Below the pieces are notes generated by a model, which ran no database searches, was not told the origin of the DNA, and worked only from the letters and a program-made list of their open reading frames with translations. Below, one piece after another: positions 7,239 through 14,715 of a stretch of 41,995 nt of DNA. Origin of the DNA: OCS155 cluster bacterium AG-426-D23 (GTDB lineage Bacteria; Actinomycetota; Acidimicrobiia; Actinomarinales; Actinomarinaceae); contig QCNO01000006.1 in the NCBI GenBank assembly GCA_003213165.1, positions 1 through 41,995 of the forward strand. The letters run 5' to 3'. The translations under genes were made by a program, and so were the position numbers. Position 1 is the stretch's first letter; each line of letters starts with the position of its first letter.

Positions 7239-10200
7239 GTGGCACAGAAATCAGGGCTTAAAGTTACAAGAAAATATACAACACTAGGCGACCCCTATAA
7301 CAATATCGAATGGGAAAGCCGTAGTTCAAAAATAACAAATCCAGATGGATCAGTTGTCTTCGAAATGAACGACGTGGAAATTCCTTCAACATGGTCCCAA
7401 GTTGCTACGGACATTATGGTTTCAAAATATTTTAGAAAAGCCGGAGTACCACAAACAGACATCGACGGTAATGTACTTAAAGATGAAAATGGTGACACTG
7501 TATTGGGTCCTGAAACTTCTTCTAGACAAGTTTTTGATAGATTAGCTGAAACTTGGAGACACTGGGGAGAGAAAACTGGTTATTTTGCATCTTCAGAAGA
7601 TGCTCAAGCCTTTGAAGATGAACTCAAATACATGCTTGCAACACAAATGGCTGCTCCAAATAGCCCTCAATGGTTCAACACCGGACTAAATTATAAATAT
7701 GACTTAACTGGCCCACAACAAGGTTTTTGGTATGTGGATCCAAAAACTGGCAAATTAACTCCTGGAGAAGATTCATATTCACGTCCACAACCGCATGCTT
7801 GCTTTATACAGTCAATTGATGATGACCTAGTTAATGAAGGTGGAATTATGGACCTATGGGTTAAAGAAGCTCGTCTGTTCAAGTTTGGTTCAGGTACAGG
7901 TACAAACTTCTCAAATTTAAGAGGAGAAGGTGAACAACTTTCAGGTGGTGGAGTTTCCTCAGGTGTTATGTCTTTTCTTAAGATAGGTGATAGAGCTGCT
8001 GGAGCTATTAAGTCAGGTGGTACAACAAGAAGAGCTGCAAAAATGGTCATTTTAGATTTAGACCATCCAGATATCGAAGACTTTATCGAATGGAAAGCTA
8101 TAGAAGAAGATAAAGCAAGAGCATTAATTGCAGCTGGATATCCTTCCGACTTCAATGGTGAGGCTTATGCAACTGTTTCTGGACAAAATTCAAATAACTC
8201 AGTTAAAGTTCCGTCTGAATTTTTAAAAGCAATTGAAGAAGATGGTGACTGGGATCTCATTGCAAGAACAGATGGATCAGTAATGAAAACTGTCAAAGCC
8301 AGAGATCTTTGGAACAAAATTGCAGATGCAGCATGGAGATGTGCAGACCCAGGTGTCCAGTACGATACAACTATTAACGAATGGCACACATCACCGATGG
8401 GCGGAAGAATAAGAGCTTCTAACCCATGTTCAGAATATCTATTCTTAGACAATACAGCATGTAATTTAGCCAGTCTTAATCTAGTTAAGTTTTACGATGA
8501 TGAAACACAAATTTTTGATGTTGCTTCATATAAACACGCACTTAGAATCTGGACTATCGTTCTTGAAATTTCAGTTGAGATGGCTCAGTTCCCGTCAAAG
8601 GAAATTGCACAAGGTTCTTATGACTACAGAACATTAGGCCTTGGATACGCAAACTTAGGCTCTCTATTAATGAGAAAAGGAATTGCATATGATTCAAAAC
8701 TAGGAAGAGCAATAGCAGGTGCTTTAACTGCAATGCTTACAGGAGAAGCATACAAAGCTTCTGCTGAAATGGCAGGAATTGTTGGACCTTTTCCTAAATA
8801 CAAAGAGAATGCTGAAAATATGTTGCGTGTTATGAATAACCACAGAAAAGCAGCATACGATTCAAACGACTACGAGGGCTTAAGCCATGATCTTATTGCA
8901 ATTGATCAAGAACTATGTCCAGAATATTTATTAGAAGCTGCCCAAGCTTCTTGGGATGATGCTGTTGAACTCGGGACCAAAAATGGCTATAGAAATGCGC
9001 AAGCAACCGTACTTGCTCCAACCGGAACTATCGGTCTACTAATGGATTGTGATACTACCGGTGTTGAGCCTGACTTTGCGTTAATGAAATTTAAAAAACT
9101 CGCTGGTGGTGGTTACATGAAGATAGCTAATCAGTCAATTGGACCAGCTTTACATGCACTAGGGTACAAATCTAATGAGGTTGATGAAATAATTAATTAC
9201 GTAATTGGATCAATGTCATTAGATAATTCTCCATATATTAATAAAGATTCATTAATGGAAAAAGGCTTCAGTGAAGAAGATGTTACAAATATCGAAGCAG
9301 CACTTCCAGGTGCTTTTGAAATTCAACACGCCTTTAATGTCTTTGTTTTAGGTGAAGAGACATTAAAAGGCTTAGGCATTGAAGAAGAGACATATACATC
9401 TTTTGATTTCAACTTGCTGGAAACTTTAGGATACACACGAAACGAAATTTCACAGGCAAACCTCTTTATATGTGGAACACAAAAAATTGAGGGTGCACCT
9501 TATCTAAAAGATGAACATTTAGATGTCTTTGATTGTGCAAACAAGTGTGGAAAAGATGGAGAACGATTTATTCATTATATGGGACATGTTAGGATGATGG
9601 CTGCAGCTCAACCGTTCATATCTGGAGCAATCTCAAAAACTGTAAATATGCCTAACGAAGCAAGTATTGAAGATATTGAAGATTGCTATTTTGAAGCAGC
9701 AAAAATTGGTGTTAAGGCTATTGCCATTTATAGAGATGGATCAAAAGCTTCTCAACCACTATCAGCTTCATCTGATGAAGGTGACTCCGATGAGAGTGAC
9801 CCAGAAGTTAATAAGATTCTTGAAGAGGAAGCTATGCTTGTACAAGGCAATTTTGCACCAGGAACTAGTCCTACAAAAGCCTACGCAGGAGTAAACAGGC
9901 CAAGGTTTCTTCTACCTGAAAGAAGACAAGGATGGACACAAGAAGCTAGAGTTGCCGGACATAAAGTTTATCTTAGAACAGGCGAGTACCCTGATGGTAC
10001 ATTAGGTGAAGTCTTTATTGATATAGCAAAAGAAGGAGCCACTTTAAAGGGTGTTCTTGGTTGTTTTGCAATAGCCGTATCCAAAGGATTACAATATGGA
10101 GTTCCACTAGAAGAGTTTGTTGATACATTTACTTTCCAAACTTTTGAACCTAGAGGAATGGTAGAAGGTCATGAGAATATCAAAATGAGCAACTCTATTG

Positions 10201-10616
10201 TTGACTACGTATTTAGAGCTCTTGGGCTTGAGTACCTTAACAGAACAGACATTGTACAGGTTCCACCAAAAGATTCATCTGCAGAGAACCTAGAAACAGT
10301 AGAACCCGTTCAAGAGGTTAAGCCTGCAGAGAACCTAGAAACAGTAGAACCCGTTCAAGAAATTGAACCAACAAGCAATGTTAAAAATACAGAGCCTACT
10401 GCTAGTGCACAGGAAATACAGTTTGTTACTAAAGTAGAGGAAGTAGAAATCAGCGAATCAGCTGAGACGGTCGCTAACTCTGTCACAACTGTACAAGAAG
10501 TCTTAGGAGATATGATGGGTGATGCTCCAGCTTGTAATGAATGTGGACATATAACAATAAGAAACGGATCATGTTATAAGTGTTTGAATTGTGGTAACTC
10601 ATTAGGCTGTAGCTGA
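7239..10616 (+). CDS. nrdJ: Vitamin B12-dependent (class II) ribonucleotide reductase
   Basis: A 1125-residue adenosylcobalamin-dependent ribonucleoside reductase. Visible landmarks are HACFIQS with Cys188, the FGSGTGTNFS loop, NPCSE with Cys397 in the finger-loop region, and LAPTGTIG around residue 590. A C-terminal cysteine-rich zinc-ribbon-like tail begins at Cys1099 (CNECGH, then CYKC, CLNCG). It converts ribonucleotides to deoxyribonucleotides without oxygen, through a cobalamin-generated thiyl radical, in the cytoplasm. The GTG start is set by a strong AAGGAG site a few bases upstream. The linker before the tail contains a perfect 45-bp tandem duplication. Only 25 bp separate it from the divergent gene, and no cobalamin riboswitch is visible there. 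Confidence 0.96.
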   Translation: MAQKSGLKVTRKYTTLGDPYNNIEWESRSSKITNPDGSVVFEMNDVEIPSTWSQVATDIMVSKYFRKAGVPQTDIDGNVLKDENGDTVLGPETSSRQVFDRLAETWRHWGEKTGYFASSEDAQAFEDELKYMLATQMAAPNSPQWFNTGLNYKYDLTGPQQGFWYVDPKTGKLTPGEDSYSRPQPHACFIQSIDDDLVNEGGIMDLWVKEARLFKFGSGTGTNFSNLRGEGEQLSGGGVSSGVMSFLKIGDRAAGAIKSGGTTRRAAKMVILDLDHPDIEDFIEWKAIEEDKARALIAAGYPSDFNGEAYATVSGQNSNNSVKVPSEFLKAIEEDGDWDLIARTDGSVMKTVKARDLWNKIADAAWRCADPGVQYDTTINEWHTSPMGGRIRASNPCSEYLFLDNTACNLASLNLVKFYDDETQIFDVASYKHALRIWTIVLEISVEMAQFPSKEIAQGSYDYRTLGLGYANLGSLLMRKGIAYDSKLGRAIAGALTAMLTGEAYKASAEMAGIVGPFPKYKENAENMLRVMNNHRKAAYDSNDYEGLSHDLIAIDQELCPEYLLEAAQASWDDAVELGTKNGYRNAQATVLAPTGTIGLLMDCDTTGVEPDFALMKFKKLAGGGYMKIANQSIGPALHALGYKSNEVDEIINYVIGSMSLDNSPYINKDSLMEKGFSEEDVTNIEAALPGAFEIQHAFNVFVLGEETLKGLGIEEETYTSFDFNLLETLGYTRNEISQANLFICGTQKIEGAPYLKDEHLDVFDCANKCGKDGERFIHYMGHVRMMAAAQPFISGAISKTVNMPNEASIEDIEDCYFEAAKIGVKAIAIYRDGSKASQPLSASSDEGDSDESDPEVNKILEEEAMLVQGNFAPGTSPTKAYAGVNRPRFLLPERRQGWTQEARVAGHKVYLRTGEYPDGTLGEVFIDIAKEGATLKGVLGCFAIAVSKGLQYGVPLEEFVDTFTFQTFEPRGMVEGHENIKMSNSIVDYVFRALGLEYLNRTDIVQVPPKDSSAENLETVEPVQEVKPAENLETVEPVQEIEPTSNVKNTEPTASAQEIQFVTKVEEVEISESAETVANSVTTVQEVLGDMMGDAPACNECGHITIRNGSCYKCLNCGNSLGCS
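10279..10360 (+). repeat. 45-bp tandem duplication inside nrdJ linker
   Basis: A 37-bp segment beginning CTGCAGAGAACC occurs at 10279-10315 and again without mismatch at 10324-10360 (period 45 bp). It keeps frame and duplicates a 15-residue Glu/Pro-rich unit (ENLETVEPVQE) in the flexible linker before the C-terminal cysteine tail. Confidence 0.95.
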
Positions 10617-11827
10617 TAAACACTAAAAACTTTTATAAATATTTCTTTTATACGAGTTTAGTAATAAGCTCATTTCTCAAATTAGATCGACTAAAGCTCT
10701 CTGAGTTTAAATACGACCAGATGAAAGCACTTTTTGTTGCAAAACAATGTAATTCTGGTCAGTACTTTCATTATGCAGATTCTTCAACTTCACTACCCCA
10801 AGGACCCTTATACTATTTTTTTGAATGTTTATTTGGAAGCTTAGGGATAACTGATTATCTAAATATTCTAAGATTAGAAATTATTATTTCACAGTTGTTG
10901 ATATTTTTCAGTTTCTATATATTTAAAAAATTCGTTAGTGAAAATATCTTGTACTTGTCTATTAGTCTATATTTGTTAAATCCATATTTAATTGTTTCAG
11001 CAAGGAATACAACATCTCATTATCATCAAGAAATAATTCTTGTTTTTTTCTTTTTATTTTTATTAAAAAGAAACGATAGTAAAAATACATCAATTTTGCT
11101 TGGATTAATGTGTGCGTTGACTTTTAGTGCTTACTATCTGCTTTTTATTTTTACAGTTTGCATGTTAATTACATTTGCAATAGCAAAAAAAATAAAGTAC
11201 CCAGGTCAAATATTAATAGGTGGAATAATTGGATTTATTATTAATGCAATTTTATACATCCCGTATCTTCAGACCAATGGATTAAATAATATAATTTTTC
11301 AAAATTCATCTTGGGGTCTCTCGTCATATTGGAGAATATTAACAAGCTTTTTATCAGGTAAATCAACAGTGAATAAAATAAATAATCCTGTTGATTATGA
11401 CAATTTTGTGAATCAATTCAGTAACTTTGAAGCACTAATAAATCTTACTACTTTTATTATTTTGGGCTTTATAGCAGCAACATTATATCAACTTTATAAA
11501 AAAAGGATTTACGACGATTTAAACTTAATCGGAATAAATATATTTATTACCTATGGAATAATAATGACTATCTTAGACGTTGCATTATATCCTCATTACA
11601 TGTTCTCAGTATTTATTTTTGGATACATATTTTTGTTACGACAGCTTGAAAAAATAAAGTATTTAATAATCCCTGTACTCTTTTTAAGCTTTTCTAGTTT
11701 TTTAATATTTACGAATTTTAATAACTATATCGCAAATAATAATGGGGCAGTAAATAGTGATTTTGGTCAAACTTACGAAACATGCGGATGTTGCGTTGAA
11801 GATGCAAGGGTCTGTAGAGGACAATGA
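10613..11827 (+). CDS. GT39-like polytopic membrane glycosyltransferase, non-canonical start
   Basis: A membrane protein of about 404 residues with an N-terminal polar loop (FKYDQMKALFVAKQ, SLPQGPLYYFF) like the first periplasmic loop of GT39/ArnT-type glycosyltransferases, followed by about eight spans and a short Cys-rich tail (CGCC). The first conventional start is the ATG at 10721, but this lies inside the conserved loop. The frame is open back to a stop at 10610 and encodes KYFFYTSLVISSFLKLDRL, the expected first helix. No ATG, GTG or TTG exists there. A CTG at 10613, overlapping the nrdJ TGA as CTGA, or ATA at 10616, would allow coupled initiation. The donor and acceptor are unknown. 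Confidence 0.6.
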   Translation: MINTKNFYKYFFYTSLVISSFLKLDRLKLSEFKYDQMKALFVAKQCNSGQYFHYADSSTSLPQGPLYYFFECLFGSLGITDYLNILRLEIIISQLLIFFSFYIFKKFVSENILYLSISLYLLNPYLIVSARNTTSHYHQEIILVFFFLFLLKRNDSKNTSILLGLMCALTFSAYYLLFIFTVCMLITFAIAKKIKYPGQILIGGIIGFIINAILYIPYLQTNGLNNIIFQNSSWGLSSYWRILTSFLSGKSTVNKINNPVDYDNFVNQFSNFEALINLTTFIILGFIAATLYQLYKKRIYDDLNLIGINIFITYGIIMTILDVALYPHYMFSVFIFGYIFLLRQLEKIKYLIIPVLFLSFSSFLIFTNFNNYIANNNGAVNSDFGQTYETCGCCVEDARVCRGQ

Positions 11828-11868
11828 AAAATTTGTAGTTGTTATAATATAAGGATATTAGGAGTTGA

Positions 11869-13278
11869 ATGTACGATTTGGTAATCATTGGAGCTGGTCC
11901 TGCTGGCTTGACTGCAGCTTATGAACTATCTAATTCAGAAAAAAAAGTTATTGTATTAGAAAAAAAACCACAAGTTGGAGGCCTGGCTGAAACAAAAGTG
12001 TTTGGAAGTTATCGATATGATATAGGCCCACATAGATTTTTCACAAAAAACAAGGAAGTGTATCAATTATTTTTAGAAATGCTGGGGAGTGACGCTGTTG
12101 CAGTTAACAGAAAAACCAGAATACTATTCAAAAATAGTTACTTTGACTACCCACTTACACCGTTAAATGCTCTTTTTGGCCTTGGATTGGGTGAGTCTAT
12201 AGTAATTGGCTTTTCGTATATATTTGCGAGAGTAAAAAGCTACCTGAAGATTTCAAAAATTAACAACTTCGAAGACTGGGTTGTAGATAGGTTTGGAAAA
12301 AAACTGTTCAATAATTTTTTTAAAAATTACACTGAAAAAGTATGGGGAATAGACTGTAAAGATATTGGTTCTGATTGGGCAGCTCAAAGAATAAAAGGCT
12401 TGAGTTTGTCTACAGCAATAAAATTTGCGTTATTTCCTAACAGTAAAAAAAGACCCAAAACTTTAGTAGACAAGTTTTATTACCCAAGGCTTGGTGCTGG
12501 AATGTTATGGGAAAAATTCGAAGAATATATTACAAATAGAGGTATTGAGGTCACAAAAAACAAAAAAGTAACTGCTGTTAAAAGAAGTGAAGACAACTTT
12601 ATGATCACATATGAAGACACCGAAGGTAATAAAACTTCGATAGAGTCGAAGGATGTGTTTTTTAGCAACCCTCTTTTAGAGTTCATTGCTATATACGATT
12701 CTGAGGTGCCACAGTCAGTTATCGATTCTGCTAAAGCTCTTAACTATAGAAATCATATAAGTGTTCATATCACTATAGATAAAAAATTATTTGACGATAA
12801 TTGGATTTATATTCACTCACCAAATCTGGATATGGCTAGAATTGCAGACTTCACTAACTTTTCAGATGATATGAGTGAAGCTGGAACATATCCACTAACT
12901 CTTGAGTATTTTTGCTTTGAAGATGATGATATCTGGAATAAACAAAATAAAAATATTATTGATTTTGCTCTAAATGAGTTGAGAAGTATTTTTGATGATA
13001 AATTTAATGTAATTCATTCTGAGGTAAGTAGAAATGCTAATGCTTATCCTGTAATCAAAACAGGATATCAGGAACATATTGATGTGATTAAAGATTGGCT
13101 TTCAGGCTTACCAAATATTACAGCTATAGGAAGGTCTGGGATGTTTAAATATAATAATCAAGATCACGCCATGGCTACTGGATTATATGCAGCAAGAACA
13201 CTCATGGGGCAGGGTGATTATGACCCATGGGAAGTTAATGTAGATGGTGAGTATCACGAAGAAGTGAGCAGTAATTAA
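11869..13278 (+). CDS. FAD-dependent amine-oxidase/UDP-galactopyranose-mutase-like protein
   Basis: A 469-residue flavoprotein. The N-terminal Rossmann motif GAGPAGLTAA (residues about 8-17) and LEKKPQVGGL are followed by IGPHRFF, a pattern of COG1232-type oxidoreductases found near polysaccharide genes and related to UDP-galactopyranose mutase and protoporphyrinogen oxidase. The C-terminus has the second FAD motif region (AIGRSGMFKYNNQDHAMATG). It likely acts on a sugar nucleotide or polyprenyl-linked sugar in the cytoplasm; the exact substrate is uncertain. A TAGGAG ribosome-binding site sits just before the ATG. It follows the GT39-like gene by 41 bp and is followed by tRNA-Val. Confidence 0.8.
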   Translation: MYDLVIIGAGPAGLTAAYELSNSEKKVIVLEKKPQVGGLAETKVFGSYRYDIGPHRFFTKNKEVYQLFLEMLGSDAVAVNRKTRILFKNSYFDYPLTPLNALFGLGLGESIVIGFSYIFARVKSYLKISKINNFEDWVVDRFGKKLFNNFFKNYTEKVWGIDCKDIGSDWAAQRIKGLSLSTAIKFALFPNSKKRPKTLVDKFYYPRLGAGMLWEKFEEYITNRGIEVTKNKKVTAVKRSEDNFMITYEDTEGNKTSIESKDVFFSNPLLEFIAIYDSEVPQSVIDSAKALNYRNHISVHITIDKKLFDDNWIYIHSPNLDMARIADFTNFSDDMSEAGTYPLTLEYFCFEDDDIWNKQNKNIIDFALNELRSIFDDKFNVIHSEVSRNANAYPVIKTGYQEHIDVIKDWLSGLPNITAIGRSGMFKYNNQDHAMATGLYAARTLMGQGDYDPWEVNVDGEYHEEVSSN

Positions 13279-13330
13279 TCAAAATTTACTCTATTTAATT
13301 ATGTCATTTACAATATAATAGATTTACTTA

Positions 13331-13404
13331 GGGCGCTTAGCTCAGTCCGGCAGAGCGCTTCCCTTACAAGGAAGAAGTCACAGGTTCAAATCCTGTAGCG
13401 CCCA
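13331..13404 (+). tRNA. tRNA-Val(UAC)
   Basis: A complete cloverleaf. The acceptor stem GGGCGCT pairs with AGCGCCC, the D arm is GCTC/GAGC, and the anticodon stem CTTCC/GGAAG encloses loop CTTACAA (anticodon TAC). The T arm ACAGG/CCTGT has loop TTCAAAT, and the discriminator is A. CCA is not encoded. It is the intact anchor of the repeat array downstream. Confidence 0.96.
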
Positions 13405-13422
13405 CAAGGGTTTTTCAGAAAT
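13358..13422 (+). repeat. att-like repeat copy 1 (inside tRNA-Val)
   Basis: A 65-bp segment starting in the anticodon stem and running 18 bp past the tRNA end (through ACAAGGGTTTTTCAGAAAT). It recurs exactly at 14614-14678, and its first 50 bp recur at 16137-16186. The position over the anticodon-to-3'-end half of a tRNA is typical of a tyrosine-recombinase attachment core. Confidence 0.93.
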
Positions 13423-13442
13423 ACAGCAAGAAATAACCCTAC

Positions 13443-13468
13443 CGCACGCACATTACACGCACATTTTT
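13443..13468 (+). repeat. Left paired 11-bp repeats of E1 (arm-type-like site)
   Basis: Two tandem 11-bp units, GCACGCACATT (13444-13454) and ACACGCACATT (13455-13465), lie within a 26-bp sequence found identically and in the same orientation at 14477-14502. It begins about 40 bp after the tRNA end and lies just upstream of the cargo gene. Confidence 0.9.
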
Positions 13469-13482
13469 GAGATAATTATCCT

Positions 13483-14472
13483 GTGAAAGTTTCAAAAGAA
13501 TACAAAAAGACAATTAATAGGAATCCTTTTAATGAAAAATTAATTCATAGATATTATTTGGAATCCTTGTATTTCTTTGAAAACACTATTGATAAATCTC
13601 TATTAATTCCTAAATTAGAAAACCCAAGGATTAAATTTAACAATTTGGCTTTAGTTGTCCCAGAAGATGCAAGAAAAAAAGGATACAGACCCGATTTCAC
13701 TTTATATTTTAAAAACTATCAAAAAGAAGTGCCTGTTGAAGTTAAATGGAAATCGAGTGAATTCAATAAGAGGAATCAAATTGATTATATAAAAAATAAT
13801 AATGGTTTTTTGGTTGTCTTTGAAAATGATTCTAATGTAGATGTTCCAACAGTTGTTATAAACCCAAAAGACTTTCAAGAATGGATGGCTAAAAGAATTT
13901 ATACACTAACTAGAGATTCTCTGAATAGTAAAAATATAGGTGACGCAACCGGTAATAAATGGATAGTCGCATTAAGAGGAGGAACTCCGATGATTAACTT
14001 CAAAAGAATGATGAATGCAACTAACCAAAATTTTTGGGCTTTTAAAAATTCTAAATATGTCACAAACCAAATATTTAATTTACAAAAAAATGACAGTATG
14101 GTTTTTCTGTTCTTTAAAAGCCCAAACACTGGAATGGGTATGACATTAGGTCAACAAAACAAAAAAATAGAGATTCTTGGTTGGGCTGAAGTCAATATTA
14201 TTGAGCCTTACTATATTTGTTTAGAAGGAGAACAAGCGGAGTTTTTTGAAAAGATAAGAAAATCAAATAACCAGATAATTTCTGTTGCTGATAGAAAATG
14301 GGTTCACTTTATTGATTTTAAAATTAACGAATTTAAAGATGGTGTATCTTTAGTAAGAAAAAGAGGAGACTTAGACAGCTTCTTGGTTAATTCAAGTAAT
14401 CAAGGTGGAGCTTTAACATCAATACCTCAAAATATCTATGAAGATTTAATTTCATACATTAAAACTCAGTAA
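13483..14472 (+). CDS. Predicted PD-(D/E)XK nuclease with EVE/PUA-like reader domain
   Basis: A 329-residue protein not matched to a named family. The N-terminal half contains a PD-(D/E)XK-type signature: RPDFTLYF (Pro70-Asp71), a short hairpin, then PVEVKWK (Glu86, Lys88), preceded by a helix with Glu27. The second half, from Trp160, resembles EVE/PUA-like modified-base readers: WIVALRGG, FWAFKNS, a basic/GD-like turn before a hydrophobic strand (KNDSMVFLFF), and GWAEV. A nuclease fused to an EVE-like domain suggests a modification-dependent (type IV) restriction enzyme. This is a function inferred from motifs. It starts on GTG without a clear ribosome-binding site. It is the only gene of E1 and is framed by identical repeat pairs. 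Confidence 0.65.
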   Translation: MKVSKEYKKTINRNPFNEKLIHRYYLESLYFFENTIDKSLLIPKLENPRIKFNNLALVVPEDARKKGYRPDFTLYFKNYQKEVPVEVKWKSSEFNKRNQIDYIKNNNGFLVVFENDSNVDVPTVVINPKDFQEWMAKRIYTLTRDSLNSKNIGDATGNKWIVALRGGTPMINFKRMMNATNQNFWAFKNSKYVTNQIFNLQKNDSMVFLFFKSPNTGMGMTLGQQNKKIEILGWAEVNIIEPYYICLEGEQAEFFEKIRKSNNQIISVADRKWVHFIDFKINEFKDGVSLVRKRGDLDSFLVNSSNQGGALTSIPQNIYEDLISYIKTQ

Positions 14473-14476
14473 TTTT

Positions 14477-14502
14477 CGCACGCACATTACACGCACATTT
14501 TT
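14477..14502 (+). repeat. Right paired 11-bp repeats of E1 (arm-type-like site)
   Basis: An exact 26-bp copy of 13443-13468, again as two 11-bp tandem units (14478-14488, 14489-14499). It starts 4 bases after the TAA of the nuclease gene and 136 bp before the tRNA copy. The 111 bp between it and the tRNA copy hold no gene. Confidence 0.9.
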
Positions 14503-14613
14503 TTAAAAAACAAATGGTACAGCCTCATATCTTCTAGTAATACCTGATATAAGCCTTGTTTTTATTGAAGTTGTAATTTGAGAACCTCTGATACTCTCTA
14601 GTATTTAATCGTT

Positions 14614-14678
14614 CTTCCCTTACAAGGAAGAAGTCACAGGTTCAAATCCTGTAGCGCCCACAAGGGTTTTTCAGAAAT
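14614..14678 (+). repeat. att-like repeat copy 2 (tRNA-Val 3' part)
   Basis: An exact 65-bp copy of 13358-13422, lacking the 5' half of the tRNA, so it is not a functional tRNA gene. It is interpreted as the attR of E1 and at the same time the left junction of the next interval. Confidence 0.93.
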
Positions 14679-14684
14679 CTACTT

Positions 14685-14701
14685 ATAGATTTACAATCTA
14701 T
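14685..14701. promoter_or_regulatory. 7-bp inverted repeat upstream of the E2 lipoprotein
   Basis: ATAGATT, a 3-base spacer TAC, then AATCTAT form a perfect dyad ending 14 bp before the ATG at 14716. It could be an operator or an RNA hairpin near the initiation site. Confidence 0.45.
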
Positions 14702-14715
14702 GGAATAATAATTGA

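Larger units (their letters stand above)
13405..14678 (+). mobile_element. Non-autonomous integrative element E1 at tRNA-Val
   Basis: The interval between the intact tRNA-Val and the exact 65-bp copy of its 3' part holds one gene, a predicted nuclease-EVE protein, with an identical 26-bp motif just before and just after it. There is no integrase. This structure is expected if a circular element carrying a copy of the tRNA 3' end integrated site-specifically, restoring the tRNA on the left. The internal repeat pairs are interpreted as recombinase arm-type sites. Mobility is an inference from structure. Confidence 0.7.

Noticed and set aside
9667-9894. 75-codon plus-strand frame inside nrdJ
   Set aside because: It lies wholly within the conserved nrdJ reading frame and has no family pattern or ribosome-binding site.
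14614-14678. Second tRNA-Val gene
   Set aside because: The 5' acceptor strand and D arm are absent; only the 3' part matches, so it cannot fold as a tRNA.
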